A stretch of DNA of 64,000 nt from Aquilaria yunnanensis (taxonomy: Eukaryota; Streptophyta; Magnoliopsida; Malvales; Thymelaeaceae), in NCBI GenBank assembly GCA_039654915.1, contig JBDJPA010000012.1, positions 2,479,997 through 2,543,996 on the forward strand, written 5' to 3'. Below, piece by piece: positions 12,954 through 23,913 of the stretch. Positions within the stretch are counted from its first letter, which is position 1; each line of letters opens with the position of its first letter. The position numbers and the translations under genes were made by a program. Below the pieces are notes generated by a model. The model searched no databases. It was given only the letters and a program-made list of their open reading frames with translations, and was not told the DNA's origin.

Positions 12954-13664
12954 TAGGGATGTCAATAGATATTTGCCCCAACAGATATCCTACTATATCC
13001 TACCTGATGGATATGATTTTTTTTACAATTAATGGAATTGGAGCGAATATGGATTTTTTTTTAATACTTGGTGGATGTGGGTAGGATGTGAATTTCGGCC
13101 TACCCACCCTATATCCTACCCGCATATGTCTGTGTGTGTTTGTGCGCATGCACATTAAGGGCAATATAATATTTTACAAAACAACTTAATTGACTTAACT
13201 ACTTGTTATTGCAATTAAGTATCATTGTAACACCAAGATAAGATTATTAGGGTGAAGCTTAGATGAGGGTTCCCACATTTTTTTTCTACAAAGTTGTATA
13301 CTTGTACTAATGTTAAGTATGTGCTAATTTCACTAGTTTGATTTGGACAAATTCTTTATGATTAATCTATGGCTAAATCAATTTCTGTTTTTATTATTAA
13401 TGTTGTTTTTTTTTTTTTTTTGCAAGATTAATTTTAATAATATTTTATGATACTCTATTATAGCATTATTGTTTTTTTATTATGGAAGTATGTAGTGGCG
13501 AAGTGGATTTTATCAGATCCTACCAGCCTTAAAATGGATAGGATGTGGATATTAAAATTATAAAACTGATGGATGGTGGATAGGGTACGGATTGAGTATC
13601 AAACATGATGGATACGGTGCAGGTTTAGCACTATCCTACCCATATCCTATCCATTGTCATCCCT
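12954..13664. mobile_element. MITE with TAGGGATGNCAAT ends, 711 bp, copy 1
   Basis: The terminal inverted repeat is AGGGATGTCAATAGAT on the left and the inverse of ATCCATTGTCATCCCT on the right, followed inside by related ATATCCTAC/GTAGGATA motifs. The flanks are AGTGGCAGA (12945-12953) and AATGGCAGA (13665-13673), an 8- to 9-bp target duplication with one mismatch. hAT-like or Mutator-like; no coding capacity. A second copy lies at 33513-35698. Confidence 0.7.
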
Positions 13665-15130
13665 AATGGCAGAAAAAGAAGCTGAACAAACAGAGAGATC
13701 ATGCTCTCCCGTGCAAGAAAGAAATGTAGTTTTATGAGTTTCGAAAGCTTTTTCTATTCCTCAAGGGAGAGCGAGAGAGAAATAGATCAACATAAAGTTG
13801 CTCACTCGTCATTTATTTTTGAAACATCACAGAGGAGGGTGTGCCTTTTTATTATAAAAGAAAAAGTCATGGAAGGTTAAAATTACTCCTATAACTTTCA
13901 CAACTTTTTTTATTCAGTCCTATAACTTCACGAGTTTTGTTTAAGTCCTATATGTTCAAAAATGTTAGCAGTATTAGTCTTATATTCGACCGGCCTGATG
14001 GAAAATCTTATATGGCACCTAGCGGTTGTTAACTCTTGTTTAGTTGGCAAAAGTGAGGTTGTTCACTTGCCTAGTTGGCACATATGCTAGACTTCATTGT
14101 AAAAAATTAAAATTTGATGAAAATGTTTCATAAACAAAAAATTATAGGTATTTGAGGCCTAATTAAAGACAAAAACCATGTTTTCTCTTCTACTTCATCT
14201 CCGAATGTAAAGAACATGTTCTAGAGAATTGAAAATTCTCAAATACCTAGCCATAATAAAAAATTCCATGAACATTGTTTCAAGCAGAACCCTTGCATTA
14301 TATTCCAATGAGAATAAATCCCAGCCATGATCCCAAACAACAATCGCAAACTGTGTTGCAACGTCAGCCCAACCTCAATTATTGCTGCAAACATGAGGAA
14401 AATTAATTATTTTACCAGTTCTCAAAATACGGACAATCTTCTTAGAAATACATAATTCTTAAAACTAGCATTCTTTGAGACCAAATGGAGCAAAAAATTT
14501 GTAGTAATCCAACAGTTCATCTTGTAATGTAGCACAAAATGCTTGGCCAACAGTCCTAACATATTTTGCTAAAAATCTTTTCATGTTATTTGAAGTGTAT
14601 CCTTTGAAATTTCTAAATAAACATTCTAATTCAGAGAGATTCTAGACCATAGTCTGATGGTTGTGGGCACCATAAAAAATCTCACAAAAATATACCATCA
14701 ACGGAAGCATCGAATTTGATGAAATTGTTGCCAATCCCTTGACAAGCGTAGAGAACATCTCTGACCAGAACCTCCTTAGACATTTCATTTTCTCCCTTCA
14801 ACACATTCACAAACTCTCTAAAGGTAATGTCACACAAATTGTTGATGACTTTCATTACTAACAAAACCCTACTATTCCAGTCCTTTTCCTTGTGCTCTCT
14901 TAAAAACATACAAATTCCCTGATTCCAAGTTATTCAATAGCAAATTAGGCAACAAAGAAAAAGGATTTGTGATATTTTTTGGGAAGTTATGGTCGTCAGA
15001 TGTGATATTAAGCAAATAAAGCATTGCCCACTTGTTACCAATGCTGTTGGGATTCATTTTGGACATTAATTTGGTTTAAAGATTGGAAAAAAGTGAGGGC
15101 ATCAAAGACTTACCTTGAGTGGCGAGGTGA

Positions 15131-16894
15131 CACTACTAAAAAAAACCATTTTTCCAACGGCCATTTCCAAATTTTAAAATTTCCAACGCGAAGCCGTTGG
15201 AAATAAGACGTTGGAAAATCAACCGGTGGAAGTCCATTTTCCAATGGTCAAAGTGAGGGCCGTTGGAATTTCCAACTGTCAGCCGTTGGAATCTGAGCAG
15301 TTGGAAATTTTCCAACGGCTCTATTATTATTTTTTTATTTTTTCCGTTTTCCAACGGCCTTGGTAGTTGAAAAATTGAAATGTTGGTTTCCAATTGCCTT
15401 GGCCGTTGGAAAGTAGGTTTTTTTATATTTTGTATATTCCCGTTCTATTTCCAATGCGTTTCTTTAAACGTCAAACGGCTTAGGCGGTTTAAATTTATTG
15501 TATCGTATGTAATCACATTCTGAACGGGTGCACGTGCATATATGCAGTTGTAAATCTCAATGAAAACATACACAATTGATAGTACATAATCATGTCATAA
15601 ATATAGTTATAACATACACATAAAAGCATACACAATTGAAATTACAATATCATGACACAAATATAGTTACAATCCACTTAAAAACATATATAATTGAAAT
15701 TACATAGTTCTATTCTCCTAAAAAGTGTTTGTTTGTTGATGAACACAGAAAGTAAAGTGATATACTTGATTTAGTCGTCATCGGATCCCCTGGCATCAAT
15801 ATCATTGTTTGGATTACTACAATCCTTAAACCTCAAATTTTTACATCTCCTACATGGGCAACATATTTTGTTCCCATCCATATAATCTGGATTACTACAA
15901 GCAAATGTTATGAAGAGTTGAACCCCTGTCTCCCACTCCTCTTTGTACCAACTCGCCCAGGTAAATAACGACTACTATACATCCAACTACGTTCATGTTC
16001 CATGGAGTCCTAACAGAACAAATTATAGATATACTTTATGACATATACAAATTAATGAACACATAAAAATAATTCTATAAATTAAATCATATTATGGCTT
16101 TAACTCCACGGATCGCATATACACTTTTTAACTTAACTGTTTAGGGTCTGTGAGTTCATCAACTAATGCATTCTAATACATGTCAACCAAGAAGCCCACA
16201 TCTTTAAAATTTTGAAAACATATTTTTTCATGTGTCATGCTTATTATGCACATCCAATCCGAGAGCAAATTAAACAGCAAGTACTCATAACTCCAAAATA
16301 TACATAGCATAAGAAAGCATTCCATCCATAGTATATATAAATATTATTACAATTATGAAAAATCTTGTTGGGTTTATTATTAAGCTTTATTATTATTATT
16401 AGTAATATTATTATTATTATTATTAGTATTTTATTAGTACTCTTAGTTTAAAAATAATGATAAAAATAAATATTATTATGATTATTATTAATATATTTAT
16501 TACTATTATTATTATACTACTCTTAGTATACTAATAATAATAATAATTATTATTATTAATATTATGATTATTATAGTACTCTTACTTTAATGATAATTAA
16601 GTTAATTATTACTATTATTACTATTATTATTGTTATTATTATTAGTACTACTACTAGAATAATAATAATTAATTATTATTATTTTAGTACTTCTGTTAGT
16701 ATAATAATTATTATTTTAGGTTTTAGGGTTATTATTATTATTAGTACTGTTATTATTTTTTAATTACTACTCTTACTATTACAATTATTATAAAAAGAAT
16801 ACTTATCATTAATATAATTATTAGTCTTATTATTATTATGTTCATTATTATACTACATTATAGTAGAATTTCCAATTACTTTAATTATTATTCA

Positions 16895-16976
<82 letters not shown>

Positions 16977-18829
16977 ATTATTATTATTATTACTATTATT
17001 GTACTACTCTTAGTATGATAATTATTACTTTAAATAGTACTAAAATAATACTTATTCTTATTATTATTGTTATCATTATTATTCTTATTATTATTTTAGT
17101 ACTACTCTTACTATAAAAAGTATTATTTTAAATATTACTAAAAATAATAATTGTTATTATGATTGTTATTGAAATTTTTGGCCTTATTATTTTAGTACTA
17201 CTCGTGACATAATAATAATAATTATGATTATGATTATTATTATTATTACAATAAATTGTTATTATTATTATTATTACAATTATTATAATAGAACTACTCT
17301 TTGTATATTAATAATTATTTTAATTACTATTATGAATATTACTATGATTATTGTTACAATTATTATTAATTGTATTCTTATCAGTATTATAATTATTGTA
17401 CTCCTAATCTTTGTACATTAATTATTAATTTAATGATAATATTATTACTACAATCATAAAAATAATAATTATTATTATGATTGTTATCATTATTTTTGGC
17501 CTTATTATTTTAGTAGTACTCGTATTATAATAATAATAATACTTATTATTATTATTATTACAATAACTTGTTATTATTATTATTATTACAATTATTATAA
17601 TAGAACTACTCTTCGTATATTAATAATTATTTTAATTACTATTATGAATATTACTATAATAATTGTTATAATTATTATTAATTGTATTCTTATCAGTATT
17701 ATAATTATTGTACTCCTAATCTTTGTACATTAATTATTATTTTAATTATTATTAGTACTATTATTATTATTACTACAATTACTACTATTATTATTGGTAT
17801 CATTATTATTCTACTACAACTCTTGCAAGTATAATAATTATTTTAATTATCGTAATTACTATTATTTTTGTTCTATACACAAATTTTAAAATTAAACCCG
17901 AAACTAATAAACAAAATTAACAAAATGGCCTAAAATTCGAAATTACCATTTCACATCCAACAATCAACAACTAAAAATCATATACATTTCATATATTTCA
18001 AACCAAAAACTCATATACATAATCCACATTTATACAATTTCACCGAAAAAAAATTAAAAATTTTTAAAATACGAACTTACCTCAAATCGTCCTTCAAATG
18101 CGTTTATTATGTTTTGCAAGCTGCCACAACAAGTAAAATATACCACCCATTAGCATCAAATCTCATCAAACCGTGATAATCAAAAGGGAAAAAAAACCCC
18201 AAAAACGCTGCATTTATGGGCCAAAACAACGAACTTACCTACAGATCGAGTAGATTCACGCCCAGATCTAACAATGTCGTCCTCGATTAACACGTATCTA
18301 GCCTGGGAGATGGATTTTTGGGGCTGTGTGTGCGTGTGGAGTGCTATCACAAAGCACAGGAGAGAGAGAGAGAGAAAGTTAGTGCGAAGACGATGAACTA
18401 GGAATCGCAAGCGGGGGGGGGGGGGGGGGGGGGTAATAAATTTTCATTTTCCAATGGCCTTGACCATTGGAAAAAAAAAATGATACGGTGCGTTTCAGTT
18501 TTGCATTTTCCAACGGCTATGGGCTGTTGGAAACATCTCCAACAGGTCACTGTTCACAATTTCCAACTGCTTTGGCCGTTGGAAAAAATACACAACACTT
18601 TCAAATTTTTTTCAAAATTTTCAAATTCACTATATTCATTTTCCAACGGCCTAAGCCGTTGGAAAAACTTTGCCTTCATTTTCCAACAGCAAAGGCCGTT
18701 GGAAATTGTGTTTCTGTTGCCATATTCAATTCTTCCAACGGTTAGGCCGTTGGAAATTACATTTCTTTTAGCTCCAACGGCTTGACCGTTGGAAAAAGAC
18801 CATTGGAAAAGACGTGTTTTTTAGTAGTG
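15131..18829. mobile_element. Complete non-autonomous CACTA (En/Spm) element, 3.7 kb
   Basis: The termini are CACTACTAAAAAA on the left and its inverse TTTTTTAGTAGTG on the right, flanked by a perfect 3-bp duplication TGA (15128-15130 and 18830-18832). About 270 bp at the left end and 380 bp at the right carry many copies of TTCCAACGGC/GCCGTTGGAA in both orientations, the sub-terminal repeats expected for CACTA transposase binding. The interior has a long ATT-rich microsatellite tract (about 16380-17860, including a (TTG)n run near 16934-16977), a poly-G run at about 18413-18434, and a transposase-associated remnant at 15770-16020. No intact transposase. It inserted into the GCP3 fragment. 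Confidence 0.93.
15770..16020 (-). pseudogene. Transposase-associated (Transpos_assoc) domain remnant in the CACTA element
   Basis: On the minus strand the peptide RSWMYSSRYL is followed, after a frameshift, by LFITFACSNPDYMDGNKICC and CPCRRCKNLRF. This W-M-Y ... F-ACS-P-YMDG-I-CPC-C-N pattern is that of the N-terminal zinc-binding domain found with plant CACTA TNP2-type transposases. Only this exon is visible, and it ends in a stop after RGSDDD near 15775. It supports the En/Spm assignment of the surrounding element. Confidence 0.75.
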
Positions 18830-19365
18830 TGACCCTTAATGGAATCAGGGATTACATCAATGTTGGGAGTGAGAGATGGCATTAACAAGTTGGAGAGATT
18901 ACGGAAGGTGTAACAAAAAGATTGATGGAAGTAAGGGGAACCCGAGTTAGGACTATTAGGGTTTTGTGGGCTTTGGCAGAGCACGTGATGAACCAGCTCC
19001 ATGACCAGATTGGTGACCTTATGTTGATCTTCCATTTTTAGAAGTAGAAACACTCAATGAGGTAGAAGAAGAGAAAACATGATTTTTTTTTTTAACTAAG
19101 TATTTTTTGTTTCTGAGTGGTCCTTAAGTACTTAAAATTATGTGTTTGTGAAGTATTTACATGAAATTTTCACTTTTTACAATTAAAATCACCTATATGT
19201 GCCAACTGAACAAGAGTTAAAAGCCATGCAACATAGGATTTCCCATCAGGCCCATCCAATATGCGACTAATGTTGTTAGCATTTTAAAACATATATGACT
19301 CAAATAGAAACTTCGAAAGTTATATGACTAAATGAAAAAAAGTTGGGAAAATTATATGAGATTTG

Positions 19366-21581
19366 GCTTAATCTATAATTTTCCCCTCTAATTTAAAAAA
19401 CTTACACTTTACACTGCACTTTCTTTACATTGTCTAATAATAAATTCTGAAACTCTAATTTAAGTTTTCCAATAACTATGTTCTAGTAATTTTAAAATTT
19501 TTTATATTTTTTAACAACAATGAAAATATTTATTAAAAAAATTAAATGATACAACCATCGTTTTAAAGGAAAAAATGATGAAAAGAACACTTAAACCCCA
19601 AAGCTTTAGAAAGGATCAAACTCGCAGAACCCCCAAACTAATCAAACTCCCAAAATCCAAGACCCAACTTCAAAAGAGAACAGATTTAAGCCCATAGAAA
19701 GCCTATATATATATAACAAAGCCCCTTTAAAGAACCCTACCCCAAAACCCTTACAGTTAATCATATCTTGGAGGAAAAAAGAACAATGCTCGGGTCTTGA
19801 TGCTCCTTTTCATCAACGAATTCTCTGAATATGCTAGATGAGCTCCCGTAACACTAGCTGCATCCTTCTTACAAGGACCATGATAATTTTTCTTGTTGTA
19901 ATTAATGCTGCTTTCCAATCTTTTAAGCTTCCAATTAACAACATCTTTTTTTCACACAACCTTCTTGCAATGTGTTAAACCTATCAAAGTCTCTCTTTTC
20001 CTATCCACTTCTTTAACAAAAATGATGACTAGGTCTCCAAACTTATCAAATGTAAACCCTGCCATTTTGCACACCCTTTTCCAAAATTCATTAGCTGAAA
20101 GAGGATATACTCAACTGTAAAGAATCATCTCCAGAACCAACACACACCTTCAATCAGTTGAATCACGCATAAGGGAACTGCCTCATTGCCAAACTCTTTG
20201 CTGGGGTTTAGTTTTTCCTTTCAAACCTAGAATCAAAATATAGAACAAGGATAAATGCCAATTAAAGTTCCTTTAGTCCTTTTTCACCTTAAGTCCCATC
20301 GACTACTTTTTTTTTCATCAAATTGAGATTTATCTAAAAGGGACATCTATAAACCATTCTAAAATTCTTGCCTAACATTAGACTCAACATGATTAACAAA
20401 TTTCAATCGAGGTATGACAACACCGTCAACTTTGCAAGGCACATTAGACGAATTTTCTAAAGTAAAATGGTTAATGGATAATAGAGAATCCATACCTTTA
20501 GCAACAACAGAATCCAGCTCACTCACTCAGTCAAGTCCAACGGAGGCCCAAGCTTTTGATGTCTTCACTACTAGCCCATGCTTTAGTTGCCCTTCTATTG
20601 CATCCTCAGCCATTGTTGTTTTCAACACCACAATTGAAATTTTATCTTCCATTTGCACCATAAGCGCGAGCCGATACTCTAGATGGACCATGCAAATCAC
20701 CAATCATAGTGAAAGAAATCTCAAGTGAGCTTCGATAGCAAGTTCAACAAAGTGCAGAGCTAAAATCCCACCACCGGGTACCCACTTCCAATCCTTCAAG
20801 AATAAGCACCTTCTCCACCTTCCATTTGAATTCACAATCAACTATAAAATGTGCCCAATTCCATTTCATTGCAACAAAAATTCGACAACTGTATCATTCA
20901 AAACATGATGCTTACTCCATATAAAGCTTCCTCTTTCTCAAACTAGAACTCCATCCAAATCCCTATCCACCAACAAATCTCCTGAACCTTCAGCAACATG
21001 ATAGGATGTGAATTGTCTGCTGGATTTAGAAACCTATAATCCATACCTAAAATTCCCAAATTCAACCATGAACCCAAATCATTCCTTATCTACAGAGATA
21101 AATACCTGCCTCTTTTCTTGGAAAGATTTAGCCATAGCAAACAATTACTTGGTTGGGCACTAGCTAGATGCTGGTTCTGGCCACTGGAAGAATGAAATCA
21201 ATGGTCTTTAATGATTTGAAATTTGAAAAAAGGTTGAAGGCAGAGCCTCTCTTTTTAGAAAACAAAAAGTCTGAAGTTAATGCTGATTTTTTATATTTTT
21301 CAAAGTTAACTAACATTCAAAAAATACTGATTTGCATTTACAAAGAGGAAAATGTATTTACAAAAAAATAAAAATTAATAATTTAAAATATCTATTAAAT
21401 ATAAAAAAATTTTAAAGAAATTGAAATTATTAAAAATATGATTATCGCACAACTTAAACTCAGATTTCAGAAGTTGTTGTCCAATAATATAAATTAAAAA
21501 AGTAGATGATAAAGTGTAGGTTTTAAAAGATAAGAGAGACAAAATGTAGGTTAAGTCAAATTAGAGGGGTTTATTATAAGT
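19366..21581. mobile_element. Long-TIR element adjoining the Pack-MULE, with coding-like interior
   Basis: About 180-200 bp at 19366-19560 return inverted at about 21380-21581: for example CCCCTCTAATTTAAAAAACT on the left and the inverse of CCCCTCTAATTTGACTTAAC on the right, both then giving TACACTTTA and a shared TAATTTAAGTT block. The interior on the minus strand reads as a degenerate gene beginning MAKSFQEKRQVFISVDKE near 21135, with a later piece FWKRVCKMAGFTFDKFGDL near 20070. The family is unknown to me; in-frame stops show decay. The element starts where the right TIR of the preceding element ends. Confidence 0.55.
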
Positions 21582-22619
21582 TTCTTATAACAGTTACCCT
21601 CTCGGTCCTAGAACTAATGGAACATATTTTATTTTGGGATACCCAAAACTTTGCAATATTTCCATTTTTGGTATATTACTTTACCATACTATTATTATTC
21701 AAATTATTGTTTTAATATCATTTTTTTCAACTTTCTTAATTTATGTGAAAAAATTTAAAAATAAAAATAAAAATAACACATAAAATTCTTCCACTTTCTT
21801 TTTCTTCAAATCAAATTAAATGATCAAATAGATATAGGATGTGGTATATATCATATAGACGAGGGCCTACCTCTTCTTCTTTTTCTTTTCCTAAAGAAAT
21901 TTATGTTTATATTCGAAATCACATGAATGACACCGTACAAATTTCCTACATCTAACCCATATCCAACGGTTAATTTGGGAAAAAAAGATGTTTTTATGTT
22001 AAATTTAATATATAATTGTGTATTATTTTTACGTAAAATGATTATCTATTTAAATTGTCAATTTAATGAAACATTAAACCTAAGAAGTCTAAAAGTAATA
22101 TTAAGATATATTTTTTTTCTAAAAACTAAGCATTTTCATTACTTTTTGAACTTCAAAACCTTAAAAAAGAAAACTAATAAAAAACATTTAATTAGCAAAA
22201 AAAATTGAAAATTATTTTTTAAAAAAAAATTCTTAATGTATAAATTAATAATTTTTAGAAATAATCATTTTGTATGCGTGATGCATTAAACAACGTAAAA
22301 TGAACTGCCCGTCTAGAGACTCAAGTCCTAACTGGGACATGTGATATGACAAGTTGTTATCTTCACTTGCTTAATTAAGCGCGTGATTTGGAGGTTGAGG
22401 TTGGTGGTGCCTGTCACTGATCATTCTAGGCTTGCGTTTGGGATACTCTAATTCTAGGTCAATTTCTTTTGTAATTTTTATTTTATTTTTGATGAAATAT
22501 TCCCTTGCCCGTCAGGAAAAGGAAAGGGATCATGTTTCACATCCATGATGTAGACTCAGTTAAATACACATGTCATCAGTCAAAGTGAATGGTTGAATAT
22601 ATATGTTTTTTACTTACAG

Positions 22620-22662
<43 letters not shown>

Positions 22663-22940
22663 TTCACTGCAAGTTAAATTTTTTTTAATCTAAAAAACTT
22701 GTGGTTTCATTTTGTTAATTATGTTTTTCACGAAATTAATCCCCAAAAAGAAAATATGCATCTCAGGAAATTATTCTATTGCATCTTCTAACGATATAAA
22801 TAATGAAAAAAAAAATGAGAAAGAAGAACAAACCATTTATAAAGTATATTCTTACAAGAGATGACCTTCGGGTCTACTGTCAAAAAAAGTGCGCTTACAA
22901 GTCGTAAAACTAACATTTCACAATCTCATGATTTATAATA
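21582..22940. other. Intergenic AT-rich DNA, no gene seen
   Basis: Only low-complexity open frames. A (TA)n microsatellite lies at about 22627-22659. Confidence 0.5.
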
Positions 22941-22944
22941 GTCA

Positions 22945-23540
22945 GTAGACTTTATATATGTTGCCTTGTTAAATATGTTACTTTCTTTTTATTATTTGTA
23001 AACGTACTGTATAACTTAGAATTTTCTATAACATGTGTTTAGACTTTAGAGTTATTCAATTTCCGTACGTAATTTATATACGTACTTAAATTAGGATCTA
23101 ATAATGTTGTTATAAGTACTGGTCTTGTCAGCTATACGTTAACCTTCAAGTTATCGGAATACCGTACATATAGCATGCCATAGTGTTACATTATTAATTT
23201 ACTAATTCATAGTAGCTATAGTACATTTTTAATTTTGTTGATTTGTATCCTAATATATTACTTTTTTCATTATTTATAATAGTTACTTGAAATTCTCTAT
23301 GCAGAGACATTAAATTTCCTTAGATTATATAATTTTATTAGGGTCTAATGTTATTAATACTGGTTTCGTATAGCTAATACGTCAACTTTTAAGTTATTGG
23401 TGCACCGTATAATAAACCACACTTTCCACTATTAATTTATAGTAGTACACTTTAGTTTGCTCTAGCTCTGTATCTAAATATTTTACTCTTTTCATTATAT
23501 CTAACAGGTTACTTGGGAATTTTTTTGTTACAGGTGTTCA
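22945..23540. repeat. Diverged tandem duplication, unit about 250 bp
   Basis: The block around 23035-23285 (TTAGGATCTAATAATGTTGTTATAAG..., then GTTAACCTTCAAGTTAT and ATATTACTTTTTTCATTATT) is repeated in the same order at about 23300-23525 (TTAGGGTCTAATGTTATTAA..., then GTCAACTTTTAAGTTAT and ATTTTACTCTTTTCATTAT). A partial third unit may start near 22945. No coding capacity. Confidence 0.5.
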
Positions 23541-23578
23541 CAGTCATTCATATCCTGTAGATCGTATACTTTTATTTG

Positions 23579-23913
23579 TTTTAACTTAATTTAACTTAAT
23601 CTAAAATGGCTTATTTTTATGTTTATATTTTTTTTACCCTAAACCAATTTTATTTGAAAGTCAAGATTATGTAGATATAATGGTCAATTTAAAAGTAAAT
23701 TTTCATGATATTTTTAAATTTTTATAAATTTTTCTTTTTTTTATTGTCTAAAGCTAAAAAAAAATCATAAAAATTTAGTAAGTTTATAAAATTTTTATTT
23801 TCAATAGATAATTACAACTAAATAATATTTTCTTTCAAATAAAATAAATTTCATATAAAAAAATGTAAAAATACAAATAAGTTATTTTGAATTAAATTAA
23901 CACGAATTAACCC
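23579..23913. mobile_element. Foldback MITE, copy B
   Basis: Almost the whole segment folds back on itself. The left side CTTAATCTAAAATGGCTTAT and the right side AATAAGTTATTTTGAATTAA pair, and inner blocks such as TTATTTGAAAGTCAAGATTA and the inverse of AATATTTTCTTTCAAATAAA pair too. It belongs to the same family as 8225-8510. Confidence 0.6.

Larger units (their letters stand above)
14400..19035 (-). pseudogene. GCP3 (gamma-tubulin complex component 3) 5' fragment, interrupted by CACTA
   Basis: Minus strand. The start MEDQHKVTNLVMELVHHVL is at 19035; the reading continues through TPNIDVIPDSIKG, is split at 18830/15130 by the CACTA element, and resumes HLATQGKSLMPSLFSNL-stop-TKLMSK, then NKWAMLYLLNI, DWNSRVLLVMKVINNLCDI, EVLVRDVLYACQGIG and VGQAFCATLQDELLDYYK (about 14560). 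This order matches the N-terminal part of plant GCP3 (SPC98 homologue), a microtubule-nucleation subunit. An in-frame stop, a frameshift near 14905 and loss of everything downstream make it a pseudogene. The 3' limit is uncertain: a few more degenerate codons may follow a GT-AG-like junction near 14400. Confidence 0.8.
13880..19366. mobile_element. Pack-MULE-like element carrying a GCP3 gene fragment
   Basis: Imperfect inverted repeats bound the segment: 13880-14150 on the left and 19130-19366 on the right. For example CCTGATGGAAAATCTTATATGG on the left corresponds inverted to a segment near 19225-19250, and AACTCTTGTTTAGTTGGCA on the left to TGCCAACTGAACAAGAGTT on the right. The left arm has an extra duplicated block of about 30 bp. 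Long TIRs around a host gene fragment are the hallmark of Pack-MULEs. I could not find a clean 9-bp target duplication, so the outer limits are approximate. It contains the GCP3 pseudogene and a later CACTA insertion. Confidence 0.65.

Noticed and set aside
15000..15130. A GT-AG intron in the GCP3 fragment (donor CAAG|GTAAGT, acceptor AACAG|CATTGG)
   Set aside because: The sequence between is itself collinear with GCP3 coding sequence (QGKSLMPSLFSNL-stop-TKLMSK), so it is a decayed exon with a stop, not an intron.
16838..17421. Plus-strand frames rich in Tyr, Cys and Ile (92 and 65 codons)
   Set aside because: Translation of an (ATT)n/(TTG)n microsatellite tract inside the CACTA element.
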